From: Rhododendron vialii
Taxonomy: Eukaryota; Streptophyta; Magnoliopsida; Ericales; Ericaceae
Direction: 5' to 3'
DNA length: 64,000 nucleotides
Assembly (NCBI RefSeq): GCF_030253575.1
Contig: NC_080562.1
Location: forward strand, 24,765,352 to 24,829,351
Shown here: piece by piece, positions 12,114 to 21,451 of the stretch
Position numbering within the stretch: the first letter of the stretch is position 1
Layout of the letters: each line of letters starts with the position of its first letter
The notes under the pieces: generated by a model
Told to the model about the DNA's origin: nothing
The model's database searches: none
Seen by the model: the letters and a program-made list of their open reading frames with translations, nothing else
Translations under genes and position numbers: made by a program

Positions 12114-12592
12114 TTGGACGCAGCCTCCTTTCTTCTTCTTTTTTATCCGCAAAAAAAGCCCTTACTGGCTTTCATTAAAATCAGGATTTAAAGCTGATAC
12201 AAGAGATAAAGGCGGATTCGAAATCCAATTACAAGGTAGAGAACTACATAAAGCAAGAGAGGCTAATTCATGCGCCACCTTGTTTGCCGACCGTCGAACC
12301 CATTTGAGAATAAAAGCTCCTTCTTTGGCGTACTGCCGAATATCCAACACTAAAGCTCTTACATTCCACAGTGGTACCAACTCAGAGACGCTAAGATTTA
12401 TCGCTTGCTTATTATCAGATTCTACAACTACCTCTTTCATTCCCAGCCTAAGCAACATTTCACAAGCAAATCTAATGGCATACAATTCTCCTCCAAGGCT
12501 GGAACAAGCATTCATTGTTTTTGCTGCTCCTTCCAACACTTTTCCCCTCCAGTTTAGGAGGACCACAGCAGCTTTGGACGCAGCCTCCTTTC
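12114..12592. repeat. 19-bp perfect direct repeat around an RNase H fragment
   Basis: TTGGACGCAGCCTCCTTTC occurs at 12114-12132 and again at 12574-12592, and A/T-rich TTCTTCTTTTTTATC follows the first copy. That is the look of a 5'-truncated, minus-oriented LINE with a target-site duplication. However, the RNase H similarity seems to run through the second copy, so a local duplication is equally possible. Confidence 0.6.
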
Positions 12593-12640
12593 AGATTCCT
12601 ACATAATAACAATCTATATCAATTTTTACCAAGGAAGCGA
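12162..12640 (-). pseudogene. RNase H-like (RVT_3) fragment of a LINE
   Basis: The minus-strand frame from 12566 to the stop at 12162 reads LLNWRGKVLEGAA, then GGELYAIRFACEM, VVVESDNKQAINL and a VRRSANKVAHELA motif. This is the order of the RNase H-like domain at the C-terminus of plant LINEs and of solitary RVT_3 proteins, with the acidic residues in ES-D (GE and ESDN) present. The same frame upstream continues as VKIDIDCYYVG before a stop at 12591-12593. That stretch resembles the usual VKIN-DA first strand, so the domain is broken. No reverse transcriptase is next to it. Most likely a dead retroelement tail. Confidence 0.7.
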
Positions 12641-12905
12641 ACATAATTACACTGCAAATCACTGATATCTAAAGAGGAACACAAACAAAGCGATTCCTTC
12701 AATTTATACCGCAGCGTTAAACCTATGCGATCCACATATATACACAAATCTGGCCACAAGAATTCTACGCTGAAGTGTCTAAGGGAAGCATGCACTTTGC
12801 AGATCATCTAACGATCAGCAGAAATCAAACGTGCAATAAATCAAAGCATATTTTGATTGCCGTATAAATCTATGGCAGAACAAATGCATAACTAAGCTCT
12901 GGGTA

Positions 12906-13209
12906 TTAGTTTTTACATTCTCGCTCATACATTTCCTGCCAATATGGATTTAGCCCTTCAGACTGATCATATGTCAATTCAACATCATTCTGACTCAGGA
13001 TTATAGTATCAAAAAAGCCACCTTCGTTCACAGCACAAAATAAGCTTGTACCCATTTGTCAGCTTATGAGCCGCACAAAAATCACTCCATCCAAACGACA
13101 TAACATTATTAACAACACGAGTAGGCCAACACTTAGAAACTTTTTTTAATAAAACCCAAATTGTACTTCCGGAACCTTGAATAAACCGTGTCAAGCCTGA
13201 TGGCAAAGC
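12906..13209 (-). pseudogene. B3 DNA-binding-domain exon, frameshifted
   Basis: After a good acceptor (TTCCTGTCTAG, ending at 13210) the minus strand reads ALPSGLTRFIQGSGSTIWVL, then W-P...NNVMSFGWSDFCAAHKLTNGYK. This fits the second half of a plant B3 domain (W-V, then GW-F---N-L--GD---F). The frame then stops at 13009-13011. One frame over, the expected continuation (LFCAVNEGGFFDTIIL, about 60 residues in all) runs to a TAA at 12906-12908. A single-base insertion near 13037-13045 would explain this. No upstream B3 exon was recognised. It is either a pseudogene or a remnant of a larger minus-strand gene whose other exons I could not identify. Confidence 0.55.
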
Positions 13210-16200
13210 CTAGACAGGAAAAGTAATATAACTGAAAAGTGGAAACTAATATGAAAGACCATGGAAGAATATTTGTGCATATAACCATAGATATAGAGCT
13301 GGAGGCACAAACCATCAATCCAGTTAAGTGATGATCCGCAATGAGCTAAATATCAGCAACGACCAACACCTAGAAGTACAATTCAAGGTTAATACGATAC
13401 CAGGGAAACATATGTGATCACCAATAAATCAGGTCCCGAAGGTTTGTAATTAGAGAACGGAAAATAGGAATATATGAATTTTGAGCAACTCTGATATTAA
13501 ATGTATACCAGCAACACTTCTGTACATGAGAGAGAGTTATGCACAACAACATCTAGCCAAACTCCAAGATTGTCTTCTGATTCCCACTCCAAATCACCAC
13601 CTAAGATCAATTGAGGAGCTTAGCAATGCATAAATGTGCTGTAAGCTTTGTAGACCACCCTACCATCTTCTCGTGGGTATGGTATGGCAACATTTTTTTT
13701 TCGTTTGAGTCGTGAGGAGATAATAATAGCCACCGACATCACGCATCTCACTTGGATGGCTTTCAAAAGTCCACCGGAGAAAAGCAGACCAAACAACCAT
13801 ACCACTGTAAAAGACAACTCAAGTTAATGAGCAATGAAATCCCTATACTCAACAATTCTACCAATGCTAAAAAGAACATCATAATTGATATAATCAATAG
13901 GAAATACATATAGCCATATAAGATGCACAGAAGCATTGTCAAGACTCAAAGCATATATAATTGTATTATGTAGGTTGACAAATAGCAAGCTCAAAAGCAG
14001 AGGAAAATGAAGTAGTATGATGGGGGAGTGGGGAAAACTGAAAAGTTGGCCAATCATCCATAGCCATCGAGTTCAGGATTCGTCCACAAACGTAAATATT
14101 TTTGTTATCAGAGCATTGAACACAAACATCAAGCAGGGAAATTAAGAAACAAAAACTCTTGGCAAAGAGAAGCCATTGGATCAAAGTTCTCACAAAATAC
14201 AGGGAAATAAGAAACTCAATGTATACCAAATTTGCAAAGTATGACTACATATGAACAAAACCATTGGGCTAATTATTTCGCCATAATAATAGGGCATGGT
14301 AAAAGCGCAAGTAGCTGAAATCAGCCGGGCGCCTTCGATATGATAAAGACTACACAAAAATCATAGCGGAGACTACACGGAAACAAAGAATGAGGACAAA
14401 ATCTAGTCCACTAAACCATATAAAATCACTGCTGGAAAACCACTCTTAAATCTACCTTTTTGCGTCCTTGAATCCTTGATGAATCGCCCAAATCCAAGAG
14501 ACCCATACCTGATACAGAGTGACAGAAAGGTCAACCATTGAGCGAAAAACCCAAGAAAACCCTAACATGGTTTTAAATGCGCCGCAAGCCCAAATTCGCT
14601 GGAAAGTTAATCGATTCACAAAATGTAAATGATGAACAACAAAACAATTCAGTATTTCGTCCGAGAGATAAGACCGATTATCTGAAGCCAACGGTACCAG
14701 AAGCATGCGAGAAACCTAGACACACACCCACAGCGTCATTGTGACCAACGTCACATGAACGGAGAGCAAGAGAGAGGATAAAAGATGCTCCGTATATCAT
14801 TCCCATCTTGAAGACCCCGGATTGAAAGACGTAACCCCATTCAGCACATAGCGAAGAACCAGCGGCTCAAATAAGGACAGCATTCTTCACCACGCTTTGA
14901 CCAAAACACCCCTGGAAGGTAAGCTAGAACCCCTCCAATAAAGGGACTTAATTGGAAAAATTGGACCAAATTGGGAAAGCCTTTCAACATTCTTTTACTA
15001 ACAGGTTAGATATTTGAAAATTTAACTTCTTTTGTCAACAAATGTTGCAGTCCAAGGCAATCACTCTCTGTCCATATATAACGCCATAAGCTAGGTCTTT
15101 CTAAAGCCACAACCCCAATGGCAATTTACAATTGGCTGCGGATTTTTTTTCTTCAGAAAAAGTTTTGCCCAAGTCCACAACCTAGATATGGGCAAGCATA
15201 CTAAAACGGTTTTTCCAAGAAAATATACTGAATTGAAAAAGACTGGGAATGTGAAATTCTCACGAAGCGCATTTACCCAAATACCTTTTCAGAAACGTAC
15301 AGACCAAAAGATATAAAGATCAACCCAACGAAACTACATTCCATGAGCTACAGACCATTGTAAAGCGAGCATGTACAGATTGTTCCAAGGACAATAGGAA
15401 CAGAACTTCAGACAACGTCAAGAACAAAGGGGGAATAAGACCTTTATAGCTCCTAACCCAAATATACAAAATGCATGAAATGATAGTGCACCTCTTTTCT
15501 ACCTGCTTTGTTTTCAACACAGACAAAATGCACTCTCTGAAAAATCATAAAATCAGGCTAATTAAGAAGAATCAAATATTATCATTGAAGTATTACTTAA
15601 AATTAAAAACCATTAAAAGAGCAAACGATTCAATCAAAATATGTGAAGGACCACACACAAAAATGAGTACAAACCATCATTTTTGGAAAACAAATAGTAG
15701 CAACTGAAGAACAAGGGGAAAATTTGCAATATCGAGCCACAGGTCTACTTCCCATTTTTGTGAAGTGATGGATTTGTTATTAGCAGAAAAAGAGAGGACA
15801 TTTGGGTTTTTGGGATATACAAGCAAAAAGGCAAAAAGGAAAAAAGAGAAAGGAAAAATGACCTCCCGAGGCCCTTCTAGCTTTTGCTCTCCTTGCATCA
15901 AATTTGCAAATGCATTTATGGAGAATGGGTTTTGGCTTGTCTCCCCCAAACACCAAAAATTTGAAAAGCTGAAAGTAATTTTCAGATATTATCGAACGTA
16001 CTGAAGATACTGTTTGCTCGCTAAATAAATTTCTACTCTGTAAAAGAGTGATATTACCTGGAACGTTAGGTGAATTGTCTCAAAGACTATTATTTCGGCT
16101 ACTTGTCATCATATGCAACACAGTGTGCTTTACCTTCCACTTCAATTTGGTAGAATTTGGCAATCTCAATGAACCGAGGCTTTGCATTGATATGAATCTC

Positions 16201-16530
16201 ATAGAACACTATGTAAGGAAAAATTTGTGGGTAGAAGACCTTGTTATTTCCAGTGGATTGGTTTCCGTAGTTCTGCTCTATTTTGGTTAAACAAATTTCC
16301 TCTGCTGTTGTACAAATTCCACCAAGAAATCAAATAAGAAAACTCACCCAAAATCGTAGACCAAAAGGTTCATATCTCAAACGACATCAACTCTGTGCTC
16401 CATATCTGCTAAAAAATTGCCAAACAAAGAGGGAGAGGGGGACAACGCTGATGAGAGGGAAAATGGTGGGAGGAAGACGACAAGAAAGAGCGAGAAAGAG
16501 AACCTGTGGAATAGAGAGTGCGAGTTACTT
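13210..16530. other. Long stretch without a confident gene
   Basis: 3.3 kb with only short frames. A minus-strand segment near 15860-15945 (with NPFSINAFANLMQGEQKLEG) follows an acceptor-like TTACTTTCAG and could be an exon, but it matches no family I know. It may belong with the B3 fragment and the 5'-exon candidate at 16533-16680 as remains of one minus-strand gene; this is inference only. Confidence 0.35.
14926..15013. repeat. Duplicated segment, second copy at 16841-16928
   Basis: Both copies share CCCCTCCAAT, then AAGGGAC-TAATTGGAAAAA, TTGGAC, CCTTTCAAC-TTCTTTTA and GTTAGATAT in the same orientation, about 1.9 kb apart, at roughly 85 per cent identity by eye. It may be a dispersed repeat or the edge of an old tandem duplication. 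Confidence 0.55.
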
Positions 16531-16532
16531 AC

Positions 16533-16680
16533 CGGCATGATCATGGCTGTGATTCTGGCCGGAGATCCGAACTGCTCAGCTGCGCTGAGACGGAGTCGCC
16601 GTACACCGATCGATCTAGCGAGGGGTAGAGAGAGAAAGAGAGAGAGGTCTGCATTCGGTTGAGATCCAAATGAACAGAGA
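16533..16680 (-). other. Candidate first exon (5' leader) of a minus-strand gene
   Basis: Minus strand: a CT-rich leader (CTCTCTCTCTTTCTCTCTCT) leads to ATG codons at 16544-16542 and 16538-16536, followed by CCG and a consensus donor GTAAGT at 16532. This resembles a plant 5'-UTR exon ending just after the start codon. No convincing second exon was found, so coding function is unproven. Confidence 0.3.
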
Positions 16681-17035
16681 CAAAAAGAGAAGAAGAAATA
16701 GAGCCAGAGACCTGGATCCTTCTAATCCAGCAGATGTAAGGCACGTGGCCGCATCTGGTCTGTAGGGAAAAATGCATGGCTCAGATCCAAACAGCCTTCA
16801 TCCGTCCCATTTGACGTAAATATCCCTGAACACAAAACTGCAGCCCCTCCAATCAAGGGACCTAATTGGAAAAATTGGACAAAAAAAGGAAAACCCTTTC
16901 AACGTTCTTTTATTATAAAGTTAGATATATATATATAAAACACGTTGATGGTGCTTGTTGTCGACCTCATATTTATTTGACACAAGGATTTATTTGCATA
17001 TAAATGGTTTGTAGTAAAAAAAAACTATTTAAACA

Positions 17036-17331
17036 TAGAGCTGTAAACGAGCCGAGCCGAGCTTTGTCGAGCTCGACTCGTTTGGTAAACGAGCCACAAA
17101 ATTGAGCTTGAGTTTGGCTCGAGTCTCAACGAGCCGAGCTTAGTCATTTACCAAACGAGTCTCTTTAATCGAGTCGAGGCTTCCTTAACAGCCAAACTTT
17201 TGTCGAACGAGACAAACTCCATTCGGCTCGTTTAGTAAATGAGTTGATAACTCGAGCCCGAGCTTAGCTCATTTACTAAACGAGCTAAGCCGAGCCGAGT
17301 TCGCGAGTTGTTCGGTCAATTTGCAGCCATA
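17036..17331. mobile_element. hAT-like MITE rich in GAGCCGAGC motifs
   Basis: The termini TAGAGCTGTAAACGA and TATGGCTGCAAATTGA (inverted at the right end) bound 296 bp, with an imperfect 8-bp duplication TTTAAACA / TTCGAACA (6 of 8). The interior is a series of near-palindromes (CGAGCCGAGC, GAGCTCGACTCG, TTTGGTAAACGAG) that would fold strongly. The family is a common non-coding repeat in angiosperms. Confidence 0.6.
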
Positions 17332-18129
17332 TTCGAACATCCCTTAATGACCTTAAACTAAATCAAAAATAAATAAATACTTAATGCCGTTATTGTACTT
17401 CTCTCCACGAACAAAGAGGGATACTTACTGACGAAATTTGAGGAGGAAATGGTTGAACAAAGACGATTATTCCCTAAATTTGGTTGCATGCGGCACCCAT
17501 GACCATTTTTCATCATGTTTTATTGGCAAAAGGGAACATTGCAAGCAAAAGCGGACATTGCAAGCCAACCAAATTGCATGTGTGGTTTAGTATGCTCAAA
17601 TTGAAAGTGAAGCGTGCAAAGTGACACCTAATGTAAAGTGCAGCGGCGCGAGGTTTGCGTTTATCCTATTTTCTGAAACCTCCTTGTGATTGGTAAGTAG
17701 AGTAGATATCAGGCTGCAAGAATTCTAAAAAGACTATATATGGATATAGTCATTCGATCGAAAGTTCAAATTGTGAAGCAAGAAAGCATGCAGTGGTTTA
17801 TTCAAAAGGCTAGCAAAGCATGAGCGGGTCTGGACCATCCACGCAAAATGAGGTCCCGTTATTATTGATATATATATCCCAGTCCACACGAACATTCTGT
17901 CCTTCATGTTCCCTTCATAGATACTGGAGTATATATCTTCAGTACTGCACCTCTCTATGGAATCCTGCACATGTGTTAATAAAATCAAGATTAAAAAAAA
18001 AGAAAATGAAATAAACATAAAAACCCAATACATATGGAACAATTTCATGAAACTAGGAGTATCAAATTAGATGGTCTTCAAGTTCAAATCCGAAACATGG
18101 AGCCTAGAGCAACGTCCATATGCTATTTA
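17332..18129. other. Intergenic, nothing recognised
   Basis: No gene, RNA gene or clear repeat was seen. Short frames on both strands near 17734-18048 have no domain features. Confidence 0.45.
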
Positions 18130-18436
18130 GGCTCCGTTTGTTTCAATGTAAAATGTTTTTTCAGAAAACAAACTTCAAACTTTTATTTTCCGGTGTTTGG
18201 TTGGCACTTGAAAATGTTTTAAGAATCAACAAAAGAGTGTAGAGAGAGGAGGGGCTTAAACGATGAAGAGATCTGAGAATATTAGAATTGAAGGCATTTT
18301 GGAAAAATAACTTGCGGAAGATTTAAGGGTAAAGTATTTTCATCCAATTAATTTTCTTATTTTTTATACAACCAAACACTAGAAAATAGGTAAAACATTT
18401 TACTGGAAAATATTTTACGCCCAAACAAACAGAGCC
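18130..18436. mobile_element. Tourist-like MITE
   Basis: GGCTCCGTTTGTTTCAATG opens the element and CCCAAACAAACAGAGCC closes it. TTA target duplications lie at 18127-18129 and 18437-18439. The inverted similarity runs inward (GTAAAATGTTTT against AAAATATTTTAC; CCAACCAAACAC-type core). 307 bp, no coding capacity. Confidence 0.8.
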
Positions 18437-18439
18437 TTA

Positions 18440-19190
18440 GAGAAAAATGAGAAAAAAAACTCAAGTTGAGTCCATTTACCTACTACCTAACCGTGGTTAT
18501 AGAACCCAATCAATGGTCCTCTCATGTAATATCACTCCTATGATCCTCCTATATACTTTATAATTTAAACAAGAACCATCACGGTCCCACTTGACAATCC
18601 AGTAAGTCTATTTGGTAAGTCTAGATTTGTTCTTGGGTCCATGAAAGAAATTAAAGTGATCAGACATTTGTACATGCTTGATCCTATTGTATTGGTCACA
18701 AGACAAATGGGTTGCCAGACACTAACCATTACTTTCTCTTGTGTTAATTATGCTTCGTTCTGGTAGATATTGAAATCAGATCAATCTTTTTTTCTTTTTT
18801 TTTTTCCAGCTCGGATAAGAAATACATTGAGGCCTTTCATCAAATTGAACTACAATCTGTCCTATTTTGCATCACATGTGAGTTACATGACAAGATCATC
18901 ACATGAGACTCGGATGCATACTTGATTGAATCTGCTTATCGGGAATATTCAAGCGATAGGCATTAAAAACCAGGTTTCATAATTGCTACTTCTTAAAACG
19001 TAAGTAGCCAAAAGAACTAAAAAATAGTACTAGTTTAATCAGTCATATTATCCCTGAAAATGTATTGAATTGGCTACAACTGAACCAAAACCTATTACGA
19101 ACTAGGGATATATGAACTCCTAATCGGTACATGAACAGTTGAGGGGTTCAAGTCAAAGAATTGAATACAAAAGGAAGAAGAAAGAAGAAC
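18440..19190. other. 3' flank of the lipid-transfer protein gene
   Basis: AT-rich DNA downstream of the minus-strand LTP gene. No further gene was recognised. Confidence 0.45.
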
Positions 19191-19529
19191 TTACTTGCTG
19201 CAGTCAATGTTCCTAGAAACTAAGAAGGGCATGGAAACACCACATAACCTAGGAAGTGCAGCGAGCGCAGCATCCCTGAAATTAGGGTACTGAGGGACAA
19301 GCTGCTTGTAGCAAAAGCATATTCGTCTCCGGTCAATCGTGGTTTGCGCCCTACCACTGAGCCGTCTCAGCTCGTTGCAGCATGCGAGAGACGGCTCACG
19401 CACCACGCCTGTAGCATATAGGGAACATTGGACCATGGATGGGCCGAGATCAATGCACCCGAGGGCCGCCACCACATGTGCCATGACAACCAATGAAATG
19501 ACCAAAGCTGTTGCACCACTCTTCACCAT
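19191..19529 (-). CDS. Type-1 non-specific lipid-transfer protein
   Basis: An intronless frame of 112 residues, with Met chosen at 19529. An in-frame upstream Met at 19592 would put 21 polar residues before the signal peptide and overlaps the TATA box. A signal peptide (residues about 1-24, VVMAHVVAALG) precedes the eight-cysteine module. The spacing is C-9-C-14-CC-19-CFC-22-C-13-C, the type-1 pattern. The two pentapeptides are recognisable (TTIDR, and PFLVS for P-Y-x-I-S). These small secreted proteins bind acyl lipids in a cavity held by four disulphides, usually in the apoplast or cuticle. The RRR after the first pentapeptide is more basic than usual. No intron is present; many nsLTP1 genes have one just before the stop. 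Confidence 0.9.
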   Translation of the reverse strand: MVKSGATALVISLVVMAHVVAALGCIDLGPSMVQCSLYATGVVREPSLACCNELRRLSGRAQTTIDRRRICFCYKQLVPQYPNFRDAALAALPRLCGVSMPFLVSRNIDCSK

Positions 19530-19580
19530 TTTGCAGTAATAATTAGCCAGATCACATGAACTCGGACAGGGTTTTAATGA

Positions 19581-19590
19581 TATATATAGC
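19581..19590 (-). promoter_or_regulatory. Probable TATA box of the LTP gene
   Basis: GCTATATATA on the minus strand, about 50 bp before the start codon at 19529, leaves a leader of roughly 20-30 nt, normal for nsLTP genes. Confidence 0.5.
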
Positions 19591-21451
19591 ATATGAGTAA
19601 GGTATGTATCGGTCTGGCAGGCAAGCCGAGTGAATCATTTCCTAGTCTTAGAAAAGCATTTTTGGCTCGGAGGACTGGAAATAGTAGTAATGTTCTCGTG
19701 AGTGTTACTGGAATTCTGGGCAATTTGTTGAAGTTGGTTTTGTTACGTTTTCGAATGTAGTAAGAAGATGACCTGGGTTTTTGATTTATTTGAATTTATG
19801 AACTACTGACAAAGGTTTTCTCATCAGCTCATAACCGCTCTGGGCATTTTCTCGGTTACTATTTATAGCAAGAAGGGAGTGGCGTTGGTTTTTTGAAAGG
19901 GAAACAGATAGGAGTTGGCTGGGTAGCCGCTGTGCCCTTTCCAAAGGCCAATTATTGGGTACTCCCAGAGTGTCATGTGACGTTGCCATGTGATACTACT
20001 GCCCGCAAAATACAAGATAGTCACAACACAATGTGGATCACTCATTGTCTTCCAGTCACCCATCAAAAGTGAATGATAATGTCCCTACCGCGAAAATTTG
20101 TCGTTACGTAAATGGCTGGAAGTACCACGTAGGCAATGCCACGTAGTACTCCGGAAGTGCTGAATAATTACTCCTGTCCAAATGAGATCCACTTTGGGTC
20201 AATATAGTAATTCGAACCGTTCATTCTGAACAAACGTTGAGGCAAAAAATTAAGTTGAACAGTTTTTTGATTTTGAAAGAAAAAATAGACATTAGCTGCA
20301 ATGTATAAAGCCCGAGAAACAAATCCTCTTCAGAAATATAACCTTTTTCATAGAGTCTTTTAACAGTGAATGGAAATTTCTTGAATAGATTTCTCCAGTA
20401 CTATCAACAAAGCCTCTTCAGTATAGACAAGAAAGTTGACTGCAGTAGATTGTTATCCAAAGATCATGATAAATGACGAGAGATAATCTTCAATGTCCGA
20501 AAATCAGAAGACAAATTTCCCCCCTTGAAAGCACGCACTTGGTCAGTATTGCTAGTCCATTGAGAACATTTATGCTACATGGATGAGCGAGCCACTGTGG
20601 TTTCACTGTACTGTGGGCAACAGAAAACTTTGGACAATAATATGTCTAGTATATGCCACTGAGCAAAATGAACATTTCAATATATTTCTCCCTAAAAATG
20701 TGCGAAATATGAAAAATTAGACAGACAATAATGTGTTTGTCCAATCTGAAAAAGCTAAGGTATTCTTGTTGGAGATAAACTATTCCTGAAAATACTAATT
20801 TCTGTTGCCTAAATCATGGATATTATTTTAAGGTGAAAGGATAGTGCCCAACAGTAACAGAATGAGAATTTTATCACGAAGATCTGTAATTGGCATCGTA
20901 AAATGGGTGAAATAGAGTTTGAACCTGAAGTACTTCCAATTCTCAGTTTGGCCCTTGAAATACAAATCTTTCCTCATGTGGAGCATTTATTTGTCCCAAT
21001 TACTTATCGCCATCCATTTGGCCCTTTAGGTGTACCACTGGAAACACCACATGGTACTGAAATTTTCCATCTTTCGCCCTTTAGGTGTACCAATATTGGC
21101 CTTTCATATCAATGTCACATGGCGTTTTCTGGTAGAAAAGTGGACGTCAGTTATGCATTAGGTTCATTGACAAAATTATATAGTGTATGGACCAACTCAA
21201 GAAAATCTTATGTTCAGGGACCAAAGTGAGAATTGATAATTTAATCCAACTATGGTTTCTTTGCTAGGTCAGCATCCCAGCCCAGCCTTGTTGAATCCAA
21301 GAGACAAATCTGAGGGCCTTGATGCTAACGACCAAGCAAAGCCCCACTGGCTCCTGAAGGACTCGACTCACAAGCCTTGAACACAAGCAAGGTATTGAGC
21401 AAAGAGCAGTTACCTCAATGAGGACTCATAGCATACTTGCATTTGATTTAC
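19591..21451. other. Intergenic between the LTP and CorA-like genes
   Basis: Holds the LTP upstream region and the 3' flank of the CorA-like gene. CCCTTTAGGTGTACCA occurs twice, near 21020 and 21075, so part of 20900-21235 may be a decayed repeat. No gene recognised. Confidence 0.45.

Noticed and set aside
12133..12573. Firm call of a 5'-truncated LINE with 19-bp target duplication
   Set aside because: RNase H similarity appears to continue past 12573, so the boundary is not secure; kept only as a question.
11944..12606. 220-residue plus-strand frame
   Set aside because: Antisense of the RNase H fragment; no domain on this strand.
13620..16290. Several short minus- and plus-strand frames as exons of one gene
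   Set aside because: No family match and no consistent chain of splice sites in frame; only the B3 exon and one leader-like exon could be argued.
20883..21229. 108-residue plus-strand frame upstream of the CorA-like 3' end
   Set aside because: Contains an internal repeat (CCCTTTAGGTGTACCA twice) and no recognisable domain; probably a decayed dispersed repeat.
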